In this document: one piece after another, positions 11,020-23,128 of the stretch
Layout: each line of letters opens with the position of its first letter
How positions within the stretch are numbered: the stretch's first letter is position 1
Source: Rhynchopus sp. YZ270_cl-10
Lineage: Eukaryota; Euglenozoa; Diplonemea; Diplonemida; Diplonemidae
Reading direction: 5' to 3'
Assembly: GCA_964035575.1 (NCBI GenBank)
Contig: OZ037884.1
Coordinates: 62,001 to 126,000, forward strand
DNA: 64,000 nt
Position numbers and translations under genes: made by a program
Notes under the pieces: generated by a model
Databases searched by the model: none
Seen by the model: the letters and a program-made list of their open reading frames with translations, nothing else
What the model was told of the DNA's origin: nothing

Positions 11020-12350
11020 AAAAAAAGTGGGGTGCGCACAGGGCTCGCGCTAAAGTCCATCCCTCATCCCGGGATTTTTGGGGGTTTTGGTAGGAACGTT
11101 TTTTTTTTGCAGTACGGGGATTTCATTAAGAAACCAGAAGTTCTAATATTGTTGAGTAAGACCACCACATAGTGGACTTGCATATACATGTGACCCCGCC
11201 GTGGAACGCAATTGGCTCGGAAAGTCAAAAGAAAGAGGAGAAAAAAGAAAAGGAAAAAAAAAAAAAAAGTTGGTTACCGTGCGCCTGCGGCGCTGCCTGT
11301 TCCCTTCCAGTTTCTACAGGCAAACACTTGCCCCCTTTACCTTACACTGACGGGTTTTGACCAAAACCAAGAACTTGTCCATTTCGGCAAATTGACCCCA
11401 CCACACAACGGACGAATTCCGGAAATGCAAATGCCGGTGTTTTCGCGCATTTTTCATGTTGCAAGACGTCAGGATCAGGGAGAGAAAATCTGGTTGTGGG
11501 ATTTACATTGCCCTCTTTACCCACATGGATTTTGACCAAAACCAAAAAATTGGCCATTTCGGCAAAGTGACCCCACCACAGCGCGGACGGATTCCGGAAA
11601 TTCCAATCGCGGTATGTTTTGGGGCTGAAAACCCACTGATTTTCAGGAGAAAAATTGCTTCCAAATGTCGGAATTTTCCGAATTTTCCTGAAAATGACCC
11701 TTGTTTACGAGTATGGGTTCATATTTTGCGAAAATTTAAGTCACTAAAATTTTGTCCATTTTTCCGTATATACCCCACCACAAGCCGGGATTGGCCCGGA
11801 AATGCCACAAAACGGGGTTTCCGGGCCTCCCCAGCTAACCTTTTCAAGGAACGTTTTTCCGTACCCGAAATCCATTTTTTCCCCATTTTTTCCCATAATT
11901 AGCGCGATCACTGGGTGCGCACGGGGGTCGCACTACGCGCCTACCGACTACCGTAGATTTTTGACGATTTTGCTTGGGTTTTTCCTTACTAAAACCAGAG
12001 AATCTCATATTTCATAGTAAGGGTACTTCAGAGTGTTTTTGCACACACATGTGACCCCACCGTGGAGAGCAATCGGCTCGCACAATCAAAAGAAAGCAGA
12101 GAAAAGGGAAAACGAAAAAAGACAAAAAGTTGGGTACCGTGCGCCTGCGGCGCTACTGTGTTCCCACTCAAAACACCACAATTTCATCTGAAGTTGGGTT
12201 TTCAAACCTGAAAATGACCCTTGTTTACGAGTATGGGTTCATATTTTGCAAAAATTTAAGTCAATAAAATTTTGTCCATTTTTCCAAAATGACCCCATCA
12301 CTTTCTGCAATCGCACCGAATCGGACGATGCGATCGACAAAAACGCCCAA
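11020..12350. repeat. Cluster of diverged repeat units
   Basis: At least four diverged copies of a unit with the pattern AAAACCAA..TTGTCCATTTCGGCAAAxTGACCCCACCAC..CGGA (near 11355, 11530, 11730, 12240). A longer block TGTGACCCC(G/A)CCGTGGA..GCAAT(T/C)GGCTCG is duplicated near 11189 and 12049. Each of those blocks is followed by GTACCGTGCGCCTGCGGCGC or a one-base variant. Related units occur at about 9496 and 44700. No protein coding was recognised. Confidence 0.6.
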
Positions 12351-12548
12351 AAACGCACCCCATACCCCCTTTTTTTTTTCGTGATCTGGACCCCAAAATT
12401 TTGGTCAAAATCACGTGATCTGGGAACATGCTTGGTTTTTATGTTACAAAAAAAGTCTGCGTAAAAGTCGTTCCGGAGCCCTTGCAATGCACGCAACCGG
12501 TTTCCGATCATACTATGTTATAGCGAAAAGAAAAGAAAAGAAAAGCTT

Positions 12549-12590
12549 GTATAAGACGATCCTAAGCCTCTCGTTGCTTAGTTACCTTGA
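12549..12590 (+). repeat. Dispersed stem-loop, CTAAG type
   Basis: TATAAGACGATCCTAAGC, loop CTCTCGTT, then GCTTAGTTACC. The stem CTAAGC/GCTTAG is perfect. It follows a (GAAAA)n tract. Confidence 0.7.
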
Positions 12591-13465
12591 GAAAAGAAAA
12601 TGAACTGTGTAGTTTTGTGAGGAGGGATGCAAAAAAAAGGGGTGAGGCGAGTATAGATCACACAAATGGTGATCATACACGATAACAATTTTTTTCTTCT
12701 TTTTTTTGCAAAAATAAAAAATGCTGAAAAACGAACGCACTTTAAAGTCAACAACACACATTTCTGGGCAATGCTCCGCTCCATGTACCCACAAACTGCA
12801 TTCAACACACATTAGGGCAAACATGCTGTGCATGGAAATTGCCCATATTTGATTACTCACAAAAAGTTAAAAGAAGGCAAGTGTATTAATGATAAACCTG
12901 GGCCCCTTTTCTTTTTGGAATTGTTTTTTTTGTCGACCGGAAGAGAAAAAAGCGCAACCCTTCTGAAAGCTTAAAGAGGGAAACATTGTTAGAGGTTTTG
13001 CATCGAATCACCGAATCACATTTTCAAGAAACTGCCCGTCTTTGTGGCTTCAGTGACTCCTTCCGCGTGGGGGGGAGCAACCGCTACAGAAAATTACGAA
13101 AAAAAAATATTGCAATGGGGTAAGAAAGATGGGAAGAAGAAGAAGAAAAAGAAGAAGAAAAACTTCCCTATCTGGAGCCTGGGACGCACATATGGCCTAT
13201 TGTGGGCTGATCACTCAATGTGACAGGCAGAACAACACATATGCAGCAGACAGCAACATTAACACTCCCCAGCGAGCTGGTCTGACCTTGTGGGAAGTAA
13301 ATACTGTTCAACACACTTATGAGTCTTCACCCCCCGTGTGGCAGGTATACCTGGAAGAGCATATACTGTCCCAGGGAGAGCACGTGCTCTCCCTGTGAGA
13401 GCAATTCTCAACCAGTATTTTCGTTCACTTTTGACGCTCTCCCACATCAAACTGGCCACCGTGTA

Positions 13466-13530
13466 CGACCTTGCGTAGCGCAATTGGCTTAGAATATTTT
13501 GATTTCGAAATACAAAGTCTCGCTTGTAAC
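13466..13530 (+). other. Degenerate tRNA-like sequence
   Basis: GCGTAGCGCAATTGGCTTAG resembles the 5' half of a tRNA with the A box. It is followed by a TTTGATTTCGAAATACAAA stretch resembling an arginine (UCG) anticodon arm. No B box or matching acceptor stem follows, so this is at best a decayed tRNA or the head of a short interspersed element. Confidence 0.3.
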
Positions 13531-15904
13531 AGTGTACAGGGCTATGTACTTCAATCTACCTTGAACCGACTGTGGGAGGTGATACAGGCGGTCCACCTCC
13601 ATCCCAGAGGGGGGTTTGAAAATGTTTTTTTGTTTTGAAAGTGCTTTGTACTCTGTTTATTCATCCCACAGAAGGGGGGAGGAAATCAATGGCATAGACT
13701 TTCCATTCAAAGAAGAGAAAGCACACAAAAAAAGAACGTTGAAATGATGCATATTAGAAAGCAAAATAAAAGAGTCCCCAAGCATTTGACCCAATTAATA
13801 AACACAGAAGAAGAAAAGTGTTAAATCACGCTTAAAAGAGAGAGAAAATAACTTGAAATATGGAATGTGCCTCACTGCACATAATTATCACTTCATTGCG
13901 GAATATCTGGAAAAAAAACACAAAATAGTAAAGAAAAAAGAAGAAGAAAACGTTCACAAACGGACCGCATGCAAACGTTTTTTTTTTTTTTTTCCTTTTT
14001 ATTTTACTCTGTTTAGCGAGGATGAGTGCAAAAGCCTCTCTCTCGAGAGGGTAATGGGTGGCGGCTTCTTTCCTTTGATAGGCTGTTGGGTAGGGGTGGG
14101 AAACCTCCAAAAATGAAGTTGGAAGTAAAGCACAAAATAGAAATAGAAAATAGGACGCGCCCCTCAAAAGGGAACGCAGGTACGCACAACAAACACAGCA
14201 CAAACAAAAGCCTTGACGTAGTTCACCCCCACTCTTTGTTTTTTTTTTGCTAATACAGTGCTTTCGGAAATCGGTCACCGACCTGTCAATATCGACCCCT
14301 CCCCGAGCACCATAATGACTACATGTTTGGCTCACGAAGCCTAAACAGACATTTCATTATGCTCTACTGCGGGCAATAGAAGAAGAAGGCCTAGGGTACA
14401 GCAGGGGTACCGACAGGCTTGCTGTGTACGACACTGTACATTCAAGAAAAAAAACTTAAAATGAATGTGCCTCGTGCACCATCTAAAAAAAAGGTAAAAT
14501 CGGGGGAGTGTCGAACACTGAAACAATGAGGATTTCAAAAAAAAAGGGGGCGGGTAAGATGATCGTAAAAGTCACCTGAAAAAGAGGGGTTTTTTTTTTG
14601 TGATAACTGTGTTGCTCTTTGGTATCCTTGCATATTTTGCACAGGGAGAGTCGCCTCAAAGAAGATCTCAAATCGAGAAGTTGAAATGTGCAAACGCCTC
14701 ACCGTCCATCGGTGGACGCAGGCATGAAAAATAGTCTCCCCTTTTTGTATTAATTAATCCGGAATTATGTGAACTCCCATAATTCGAGCTGCAAAAGGAA
14801 CGTTTTGCTGCTTACCCCCCTTTTTTGTTGGATTTTTTTTTTTTAATGTTTTTTTGTGACAATCACTTACCTCCCCGACCTGGGTAAAGATCTGCACTAG
14901 GCTTGTTTATTTTTTTGAAGAAGCATGTGGGAGAGGGGGTTACCGAGCGGAACATAACATAACAGAACAGAACAGAAAACAGAGCATGAGGGGAGAAGAA
15001 CATGGGGGAGGGGGGGTGATGCTAGCTGGCTTGGCTGTGGTGTATGTACTCTGGTGTGTTTTACCATCAGAATACATTGGGGTGGAAAATGCAGCTCTAT
15101 TCTGACGTATTCTTATAAAAAAAAAAATCTGTAAAATGCATCAGAAAACACACAACACTGCCCAACCTTCCAGGCAGAGGGTGATAGCGACTGTTATGTA
15201 TTATATCTCTGATGCATTTTTCAAAGCCAAATCAAGAATATGCCTAAAATCAAAGTATATGCGATTGAACCAAAAGCCTCTCATACTAAGGGTCGCCCTG
15301 AAGAAGAAGAATACATTCATATACTTACTATTTATAACACAAACAGTAAGCACTAAAGGATGTAACACGTACATCCTATAGAAAAAGAAGAAGAGAACAG
15401 CACAGCTGCCAGTAGGTGGGGGTACGTTAGTGGTGCCTAAGTTTATAGTGAATGCCCGAAGTATTTCTTCAAGAATGGAGAAAAAAAAAAAGGAAAAAAA
15501 AAATTTGTAGTCTTGTAGGGGAACATTGAATTGTTGTGTAGTGTGTGCCTCTCCCATGCACACAATATTCTCTCCCATAAAATAGGTAAATACATGAGAC
15601 ATTCTAAGGCTGGAAGAAGAGTTGACGAAAAAAAAAAGTTAATAAGATGCTAAACCAGCTTAGTCACCTTGAAGAAGAAGAAAAGAAAGTGGGAAGACAA
15701 TGCATTTTTTTTTTTTTTTTTTGTTCGTGTTCAGCCCCTCCGCTACGTTTTCAGATTTTTTTTGAGTTCTGTTGCGGGGGTTTTTTTTTCACCCTGCGCC
15801 AGTGTCTTATCCAGGGATTCAGATTTCAAAATAGGGGGGTCAGCTGTTTTTGTGCCCAAAAACTTTTCAGCACTGCTGACCAGGGACATTGGGAACATAG
15901 GGAA

Positions 15905-16080
15905 CTGTATTTTTTTTTGCGAAGCAAAAAAAAATCAAACAAATGGCGCCGCAGGCGAAAAAAAATTTAGGGTACAGTGTAAAAATCTAGCTTTTTACAG
16001 CACAGAGTCACACATCGAATCCTTTTTTGCGGAGCAAAAAAGGAAAAATGGCGCCGCAGGCAAAAAAAAAATTGAGGTAC
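15905..16080 (+). repeat. Two near-copies of an A-rich unit with GGCGCCGCAGGC
   Basis: Units at about 15912-15980 and 16023-16080 share TTTTTGCGRAGCAAAAAA, ATGGCGCCGCAGGC and a following A run then GGTACAG. The GGCGCCGCAGGC core recurs inside other repeats of the window. Confidence 0.6.
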
Positions 16081-16138
16081 AGCCTGGGTGGTGCGGTCAG
16101 CAACCCAGTTCCCCATGGTACTCTCGTGGTTCAACCAT

Positions 16139-16175
<37 letters not shown>

Positions 16176-16369
16176 AAAATTTTCAGACTTCTGTTGCGCC
16201 GCAACAGAACTTTATACGGTAGCGGAGCCCCTGTTCGTGTTGCCCACAACAGACTGAACCAGATAGCAAACACATTCAAAAAAACAAACACACACACACA
16301 CTACTGGCGGGGTCACGACAGTCAAGTCAGGAGGACTCCTAGTGGTAGTCGTGATGAAAACGACTAATG

Positions 16370-16432
16370 TAAAATACGACCAGTGATACAACTCTTCCCA
16401 CTAGGAAGAGTAGTATCACTGGTCGTATTTTA
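16370..16432. mobile_element. Minimal hairpin MITE
   Basis: Arms of about 29 bp (AAATACGACCAGTGATAC and complement) with one mismatch and a 5-nt loop CACTA, bounded by TA on each side. Its length of about 60 bp is unusually small for a MITE. It could also be an isolated cruciform. Confidence 0.6.
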
Positions 16433-16908
16433 CCTTCGTACTAGGAATACAACTTTTCCTCTGGAAGTCGCCCCTTACTCCCTCTACCCCACCCAGTACA
16501 CGCACCCAAAGAACGCTATTCAGATAGACAACGACAGATAGACAAAAAAAAAAAAAAGAAAACACCTCAATTATAACAAAACGCTTTGCAAGGATGCGTG
16601 TGCCCCAAAGGTGGCACGCACAACTGAAACACAGAGCAAAAAATAAAAACACTGCCCCCTCCATAAAGCAAGAGGGGGGGGTAAACTGGTTATAAATATA
16701 CTGCTAAACACCCCTATCCCCCGCTCATACCACCCAAGAACAAAAATAAAAAAGCTATCCCCCAAAAAAAAGGGGGGTAAAGTTTTTTGGCGCAAGACAC
16801 AGGCAGGACACATCTCCGATATGAAAAAAACCCCCCCTCCCCGCTCCCTCTCCCCTCTCCCCTTCCCGTCGTCTACCCAAAATTCCATAATTTTACCTTT
16901 AAAAAAAA
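16433..16908. other. 3' flank of the cyclase gene
   Basis: No coding signal. C- and A-rich runs only. Confidence 0.5.
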
Positions 16909-19900
16909 TCAATGAAAATACATTTGTTGTGCGGAGAAGGTTCGTTTGTGCATGGCTTGTAGCATGTTAGCGTAGATTTCGCCCTTTTTGTCTTCATCAG
17001 CAACCTCCTCGTACGCACATTCCGCGACATCCCAGGTCCCGTCGAGGACAGAGGAGACCCAGAGGTTCCATTTGAGGTGTGAGTCTTCCCCGAAGAGCTC
17101 CCCGCCGCTCTGGCCAAGCATGCTGCGTTGCTCGAAGACGTCCATCCTGCCTGCAGAGGGGAGCGGACGGAGCAGCTCCGCTACTCGAATGGGACGCCGT
17201 CTGTCTCGCTTTGCAAACCGGATATCTGTTGTAATCCTATACGCAAACTGCGCCTGTGTGTCGTGCGCCACCCATGAGTCCACCAGCACCGCCGCATCTA
17301 TGTAGTTAGCATAGCGCTCCAGGGCATACCCCCACGTCAGCACCGGGCTGAAGTACGAGAACCGCTTCATCGCAGACACCCCAACGTTGCCCACCCGCGC
17401 CTCCCCGCTTGTCACCGAGCAGCTGACCCGCACATCGAGGGCGGGGCTCTTCTGGCGTATCGTTGCTGCCGCGGTCGCAGCATAGGACTTATGGTTCGCG
17501 TTGAACGTCACCGCATTGTACGACGCCATGAAGCGGTCCCCACTGAACGCCTCCGCCACACCCTTCGTAGCAGAGAAGATCTGCAGCGCTGCTTCAAGGA
17601 AGCTTCCATGCAGGCTCACGACACGTGGCCCGGAGAGACGTGACATGCGTTCGTGAAAGCCTTTGAGGTTGACAATACAAAAGGTAACCTTCCGGCGTAC
17701 CAAGGCAAGCCCTGCGCGGTGGTGTGCACGGCTGTGTGGTCTGCGTGGTGCGCCTGGAGTAGAGTTGGGTGGGGTCTGCGACGAAAAGGACAGAGTGGTG
17801 CCTGCAGAGGATAGGGAGGAGGCAGACTCGCCGGACGCAACGCTGTCTGCGCGCTTCTGGGCGCGGTAGTAGCACTGCTCGCTGGGGACAACCTCGAGCA
17901 CGGCGGCAGCAGAGTGCACCGCAGCCTCCGTCAAAGGGTTCACCGAGATCGGCGGTGGCAGCGGCGGTGACGGCGGCACTGCATCCTTCAGTGCTGACTC
18001 AGAAGAGAGAGGTGCCGGGGACGATGGCGACAGAGTGTCTGTACACGGAGTGTGCAGGCCGGCGTCGTCGTCGCGGGTGTCCTCCAGCTTCGTTAGCTCC
18101 GCAATGCGTGTGCCAGCTCCAGTAGGGCGAGGTGGCAGAGGTGGCCGCCGTGTGCGCCTCTGTGAGTGGAGACTCTCGTCGTCCTCCTCGATGTGAAGCG
18201 ACAGTGGCATGTACGCTTTGTACTCACGAAGGTTTCCGACAACCAAAGCAATCGCCTGATGCATGATTTCCAGCTCGCCGATGAAGGAGCTGGACGCGCC
18301 TGGTTCAGGAAGCTTCATGGCTGCGATTTGGACAAGAAGGTGCGCAAGCTTTCCAACCGGCCGCGTCAGCGTCGCGTTGAAGACAATAAAAAGAAACACA
18401 CAGAAGGCGGCAACAAGCGAGACAATCAGCCCCGCCATGCCAAGCTCCTGCCCAAAGCGACGCTCGGAGTTCTGCTTCCGTCTGCTCAGCACACTGGTCG
18501 TCTTATTGCGTTGGTCCCAGACATCACTTAGCACATCATCCTTTGGGACAAGCACTGCAGTTGTGAACACTAGGTCGGGCACACCGCGGATCGCGACACG
18601 CTTTGCACTAAAACTCCATTGTCTGCTGGGGACCTCTTCTGTCAGGAGGGCGGCCGCGTCTGCACTGTGCGAACGCTTTGAATTTGCGTAGAGGGTGCTG
18701 ACATCGTCTGGCGTGACACTCCTGTTGAACGCGGCAAGCTCGTCTACGTACCCCACGAAGCCTTCACCACCAATACGGTAGGCGCTTCCTTGCGTTGCCG
18801 CGTGTCTTGCCGCAACGTACGCAACGTTTGCCATGGCCTGCACACTGTGCACCTCTCCGTTGAGGTACACCCCGCACGTCTCAGTGGACAGCATATCCGC
18901 AGTCGCCACAATGTGGTTCCACCTCCGCTCCCTCACCGCACGTAGCGTCTCTGAAGAGAACGACGTGACATTGCACGTCACCAATCCTGCACGGAGAATG
19001 AATGATCCATCTGCGTGCAGAACATTCCCGTTGGTGTCGGAGAAGAGCGTCGCCCCTGCAAGCGCACCCTCCTCAGGGACGTAGAACCAGAGGGAGATGG
19101 CGAAGGGTGTGTCGAAGACTGCGGGGTGCAGCACCGTGTGCACGGTGCGCGTCTCGGCGCCTGCGAGGACGATGGTTTCCGTGCCGTCTGCTTGTGTGGT
19201 GCTCGCGTTGTAGAGGCGTGCGCTGCTCTGCCAGGCGGTGGTGCCGTCGCTGTGTGCTACCTTGGTTGCACGCACGGCGGGTGTCTGTGTCGTGAGGTTG
19301 GTGTACACATAAAGGGCATCGCCGCTGGTGAGGTGGACCACAGAGTTGTCGCTGCCGTCCTCCTCGGGTGCAGGGTCGGTGACGACGCAGTTCCCGCGTG
19401 TCACGCAGTCGCCGCGTATCTCCGCCACGTAGCCGTTCACTCCAGAGTCGTGTGCAAATGCATGTTCCCCGTCCAGCGCAGCAGGTGGATACCCCGCAGG
19501 TGTCTCGAACGCAAAGTGGAAGACATTCCGCCCACACGCCCTGTGCTGCAGTGCCTGGTCGAAGTCGCCCTCCACCAGCGGGTACTTCACAGCAACCTGT
19601 TCAGGGCCGAAAGGCATACCCGCGTCCCTCGTGAACGCAGCGGAGTTGGTCTGCGCGTAGTGCCCAAAGGCATTGACCTCCGTCGAGTATGTGTTCCAGA
19701 TGTTGAACTGGCCGGTCACAGGGAGCCACATGGTGTCGTAGGCGCGGGCTACGATCACATCCGTTCCTGTTGTTGTTTTGGTTGGTTGTGAATATTCTTG
19801 GGAAAGCGTGAAAGATGGATGTGCCTTTTGCGCACATCTAAGACAGAAGAAGTATCAAAAGGGCCACAAAGTTGCTAGCAGACAACACCTCTGGGATGGA

Positions 19901-22554
19901 CTAAAAGTGTCTCGTGCATATCTCTTTAGTGTGAGATAAGTTTTCAAAAAGACATTTGACATACCTGCAGAGGCAGAGATAATGACGCCGTCGTCGCGCA
20001 CCAAGAGGATCGTCGTGTTCGCAGCCGCAGGCACGTCGGTGACAAGCGAGTGTATCGCGTGGTTGAGCTCCGCGATGTCCCTCGCTGCGTCGATAACTGC
20101 GACCCTGTGGCGTGTCGTGTTGAACACCACGCTTGTCACGGAGATTGGGTTCCGCAGCAGCGACGCGCTAGGGAGGGCAACGTTCATCGGGTCCAGACGC
20201 CACATGACCTGGCTAGACGCCTGCATATGTTGTGTCTCCGCAAACACGTCTGCGCCGGACAGCGCTGCCCTACGGAAGGGGTGCCACGACCGGTAGATGC
20301 GCGCCAGGTCTGTTGTCCCCATGTCCCTGTCCACACTGAAGCGCGCAACTGGGAAGAGGCCACCGTCGTTCGTGCCTGCGATGCTTGCTGCGCTGTACGT
20401 ACGCTGTGCGTCGATCTCTTCCATCGTCATGTCTTTGTACGCATCCCTGCTGTTGTACGGCACCCACGGGCCGCTTGCAGTGTGGATATCGGTCTCCGTG
20501 CGGTCGTCAGATCTGTGGTAGGTGAAGGTGTGGCTGTTCCTGTCGTGGAAGACGCTGGCGAAGAAGTTGTCAGCAGTGCGCACGGTCACCTCCCACTTCG
20601 AGGTGGCGGCGAGAGCGATGTGCGGCGGCTCCAGACTCGCAAAGCTGCTCCACGAGTTGTCATGCGACGCACACAAGAAGGCCAGCGCCTCCACCGTCCC
20701 GATCGGATCCCCCATGAACTGCGCGACAGCCTCCGTTGTGGACTCCAAGATCATGGACCGCCATTTGTCCGCAAGCACCACGATGCCGTCCTCTGTCCCC
20801 GTCGCAAGCTCGTTCACCGCACGGTCGCCATTCTCTGAGGCAGCATCGGTACTCTGCCTGCCTGCACGCACAGCAAGGACGAACCCTAGCGAGCCCACCG
20901 TGCCAATCAAGGTAATGGAGAGGATGCTAGATGCCACACCGAGAGAGATGGTACGGCGTGTCTTTGTTGGGAGCTCAACTTTGTCTGCGGCGGTGGGGTC
21001 AGGGTCGGCACCGAGCCTGACTGCTTTGAAGGTGCTGCGCAGGGAGGACAGCTTCGACTGTGCCTTCCCGCCTGCGAGGAACGCGAAGATGAGCGCAAAC
21101 GTCAGCCCCAGGAGCACGACGCAGGCCACCACAGTCGGCGTCCACTCGAACTCCGGCACATCGTCCTCCTCTTCCTCCACCACTGCGCCCGCCGCAGTGA
21201 CAAGAGGCCTCTCAGGGAACACCTCCACCAACTCACGCAACTCCACTCCAGGCAGCACCCAGCCCTGCCCTACCCGTGCACCCTGCTTGATCGTCTCCAC
21301 CAAACGTATCGACGACGCCCTGTCCACAGTATGCACCGGGATGTGAATCAACGAGCTCGGCCCGTTCAAGATAGGGGTGTGCCATTCGGTTTCGTCCGAC
21401 ACAAGACTCCACAGTGCAGCTACCCCAGCCTCCTGTGCACGCAGCGCAGCGGTGTACCAGAAACAGCTGTGTGTGAGTGGCGCAACCACGATTTTGCCCG
21501 CGGCGCCTGCGTAGTGGCTGACAGAGCACCCATCGCTGGAGCCGACAAACTGCAGATACATAATGTCGTACGTACGTTCTGAGAGTGGCAACGATGTGAC
21601 AAGGTTCGCCTGCCGCCGTGGCAGGAGGTAGTTGTTCCGGAGGCACACCTCCGCTGCTTCGTCGGCCTCGGTGGTCAAACGCAGGGGCAGTGGGCACAAG
21701 ACACACATCTTGTCCTCGTCGACATCGGCACCAGCACAGCCGTGCACGTTAAGTGCACTCTGCTCCGCTGCACCGCATGAGTCGCCCACTTCCTCTTCGC
21801 GTTCTGTGTTGAGGTCGCAGTCAAGGATGATTCTCCCTGTGACCTGTAGGTCGTCCTGCAGTATGCGTTCCAAGAGGTAGTCACCCCCAGACCGTGCCAT
21901 TGTGACGAAGGGTGGCGAGTTTGCGCTGTGCTGCGTGCCACGCATCGGGCGGAGCTGTGCCTGCACCTCCGTGCTGTGCATCGCAGTGTCAAGGATCAGC
22001 CCTGCGCTAGCGTTCAGCGTCTTCAGCACAGCCTGCTTTGCGCCTGCAGTGCAGCCGCCAAGCTGCCCAATCACGATGCTTCCAGACAGATCGGTGGGCA
22101 CGTCAGCAGCGTCGCACATGGAGAGTGCCAGCGTGGTCGTGCCTGCGGCCTTCACGGGCAGCACCTTCCCCAGGAGAGGGTGCTTGGCATAGAGGTGCGA
22201 CGCATCGTCGCCACGTGCAAAGGTGTTGTCCGCAAGACACAGCGTCACATTTGCCAGCCACTCCGGCGTCGTGACCTGCAGCTGCAGCGGGCAGTGCTCT
22301 GCGCAGTATGCGTGGTGCACCCAGTTCGCGTGGTTGCACACAGTGTGGGTGTGCTGCGGTGTGGGGCGCTGTGGGTCGGGGGACTCAGTGGTGGCGTGCC
22401 ACGTATCCGCGAAGGTGGCCCCGGCACGCGCCGCAAGGCAGCTGGAGAACGTCGTCCCCTTCGCGCACAGCTCGACAGCCTCGCTCTGCACGGGGCCGTG
22501 GACCACACCCAGGCACAGCACCAGCAGCACCGCGCAGTGCCCGTGTGCGTACAT
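16909..22554 (-). CDS. Receptor-type protein with class III cyclase-like domain, two exons (1815 aa)
   Basis: Exons 19965-22554 and 16909-19766 join in frame (phase 1, Gly 864). The ATG at 22554 opens a signal peptide (AVLLVLCLGVVHG) and lies 14 nt from an AG acceptor. Predicted order: two protease-associated-like folds (about 130-260, 340-440), membrane helix (about 475-495), second helix (about 541-562), a Cache-like extracellular region crossing the exon junction, a LamG-like jelly-roll (about 1068-1218), third helix (about 1307-1327), LREYKAYMPLSL, a Pro/Ser-rich linker, then a cyclase homology domain (about 1555-1770). That domain keeps GDRFMASY, matching GDGFMAVF, but has FCIVNLKGF where the first metal-binding aspartate is normally found. 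It may be catalytically weak or act only as a partner. Architecture recalls euglenozoan receptor cyclases. Nucleotide product (cAMP or cGMP) cannot be told. Confidence 0.85.
19767..19964 (-). other. Intron of the cyclase gene (198 nt)
   Basis: Begins GTATGT, ends AACAACAG. Removing it joins GTCATTATCTCTGCCTCTGCAG to GAACGGATGTGATC in frame through Gly 864, with no other way to continue the reading. It carries a stem-loop of the TGTGC type at 19812-19843 and a second short one near 19910. Confidence 0.85.
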
Positions 22555-23128
22555 GCTTCCCCCGCACACTACACCACAAAAGAATTAAAAATTGTGCAAC
22601 AGAACCTGGCCCCCCGAGCCTGCAAATGGGAGTGTGGTACTGGGGGATGGAGGGTTTGATAAAAGGGAAAAGTGACTGGGGGAGAGGGTAATTTTTACTG
22701 GTAGTGGAACGAGGCAGGACAGTTCCATCACCTCCTTGGGTTGGAGGTGCTTAATAACTGCTGCCTCTCACATAACAGGCACTAAAGCTCTTTGCATAAT
22801 ATTATGAAACCTCAGACAAGGGAGACCTGCCTACTAAACGGTGTTGTGCTGATCATGTTGACGTTGGACAGTTCACATCGCACTGAGAGCTGTCAGTGCG
22901 ATGTGGATCACGCGACACGCAATTTACTCGCCAAGGCTGTGCAGTTCCCAATGCACCGCAGGTGTCTCCGAAAGCGTCGTTGCGCAGGGGCAGGTGAAGA
23001 GTGTGAGACACGTGTCGCAGTCTGTGTGTGCTCGGCAACATGTGCCAGCAGCACACCCAGCAGAAGTAAGTTGTGCGTCGCATGCACCACAACACAAAGC
23101 TGCCTGCACCTATGCTGTTGTGCGGCCG
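22555..23128. other. Intergenic, between cyclase and LRR genes
   Basis: Contains the AG acceptor (22569-22570) of the cyclase gene and a hairpin ACATCGCACTGA-gagctg-TCAGTGCGATGT at about 22874-22903. GC content rises near the LRR stop, probably its 3' untranslated region. Several overlapping short frames exist but none has a recognisable protein. Confidence 0.5.

Larger units (their letters stand above)
12351..16369. other. 4-kb gene-free stretch
   Basis: No long coding frame on either strand. Contents: stem-loops near 12549, 13858, 14459 and 14681, a 22-bp perfect palindrome centred on CACGTG at about 13373-13394, a degenerate tRNA-like stretch near 13470, and a duplicated A-rich unit near 15915 and 16028. 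There is a poly(T) run of more than 30 near 16141-16174. The rest is homopolymer-rich. Confidence 0.5.

Noticed and set aside
19015-19791. Plus-strand frame of 258 codons opposite the cyclase gene
   Set aside because: Antisense shadow of a GC-rich gene; the minus strand has recognisable domains and splice sites.
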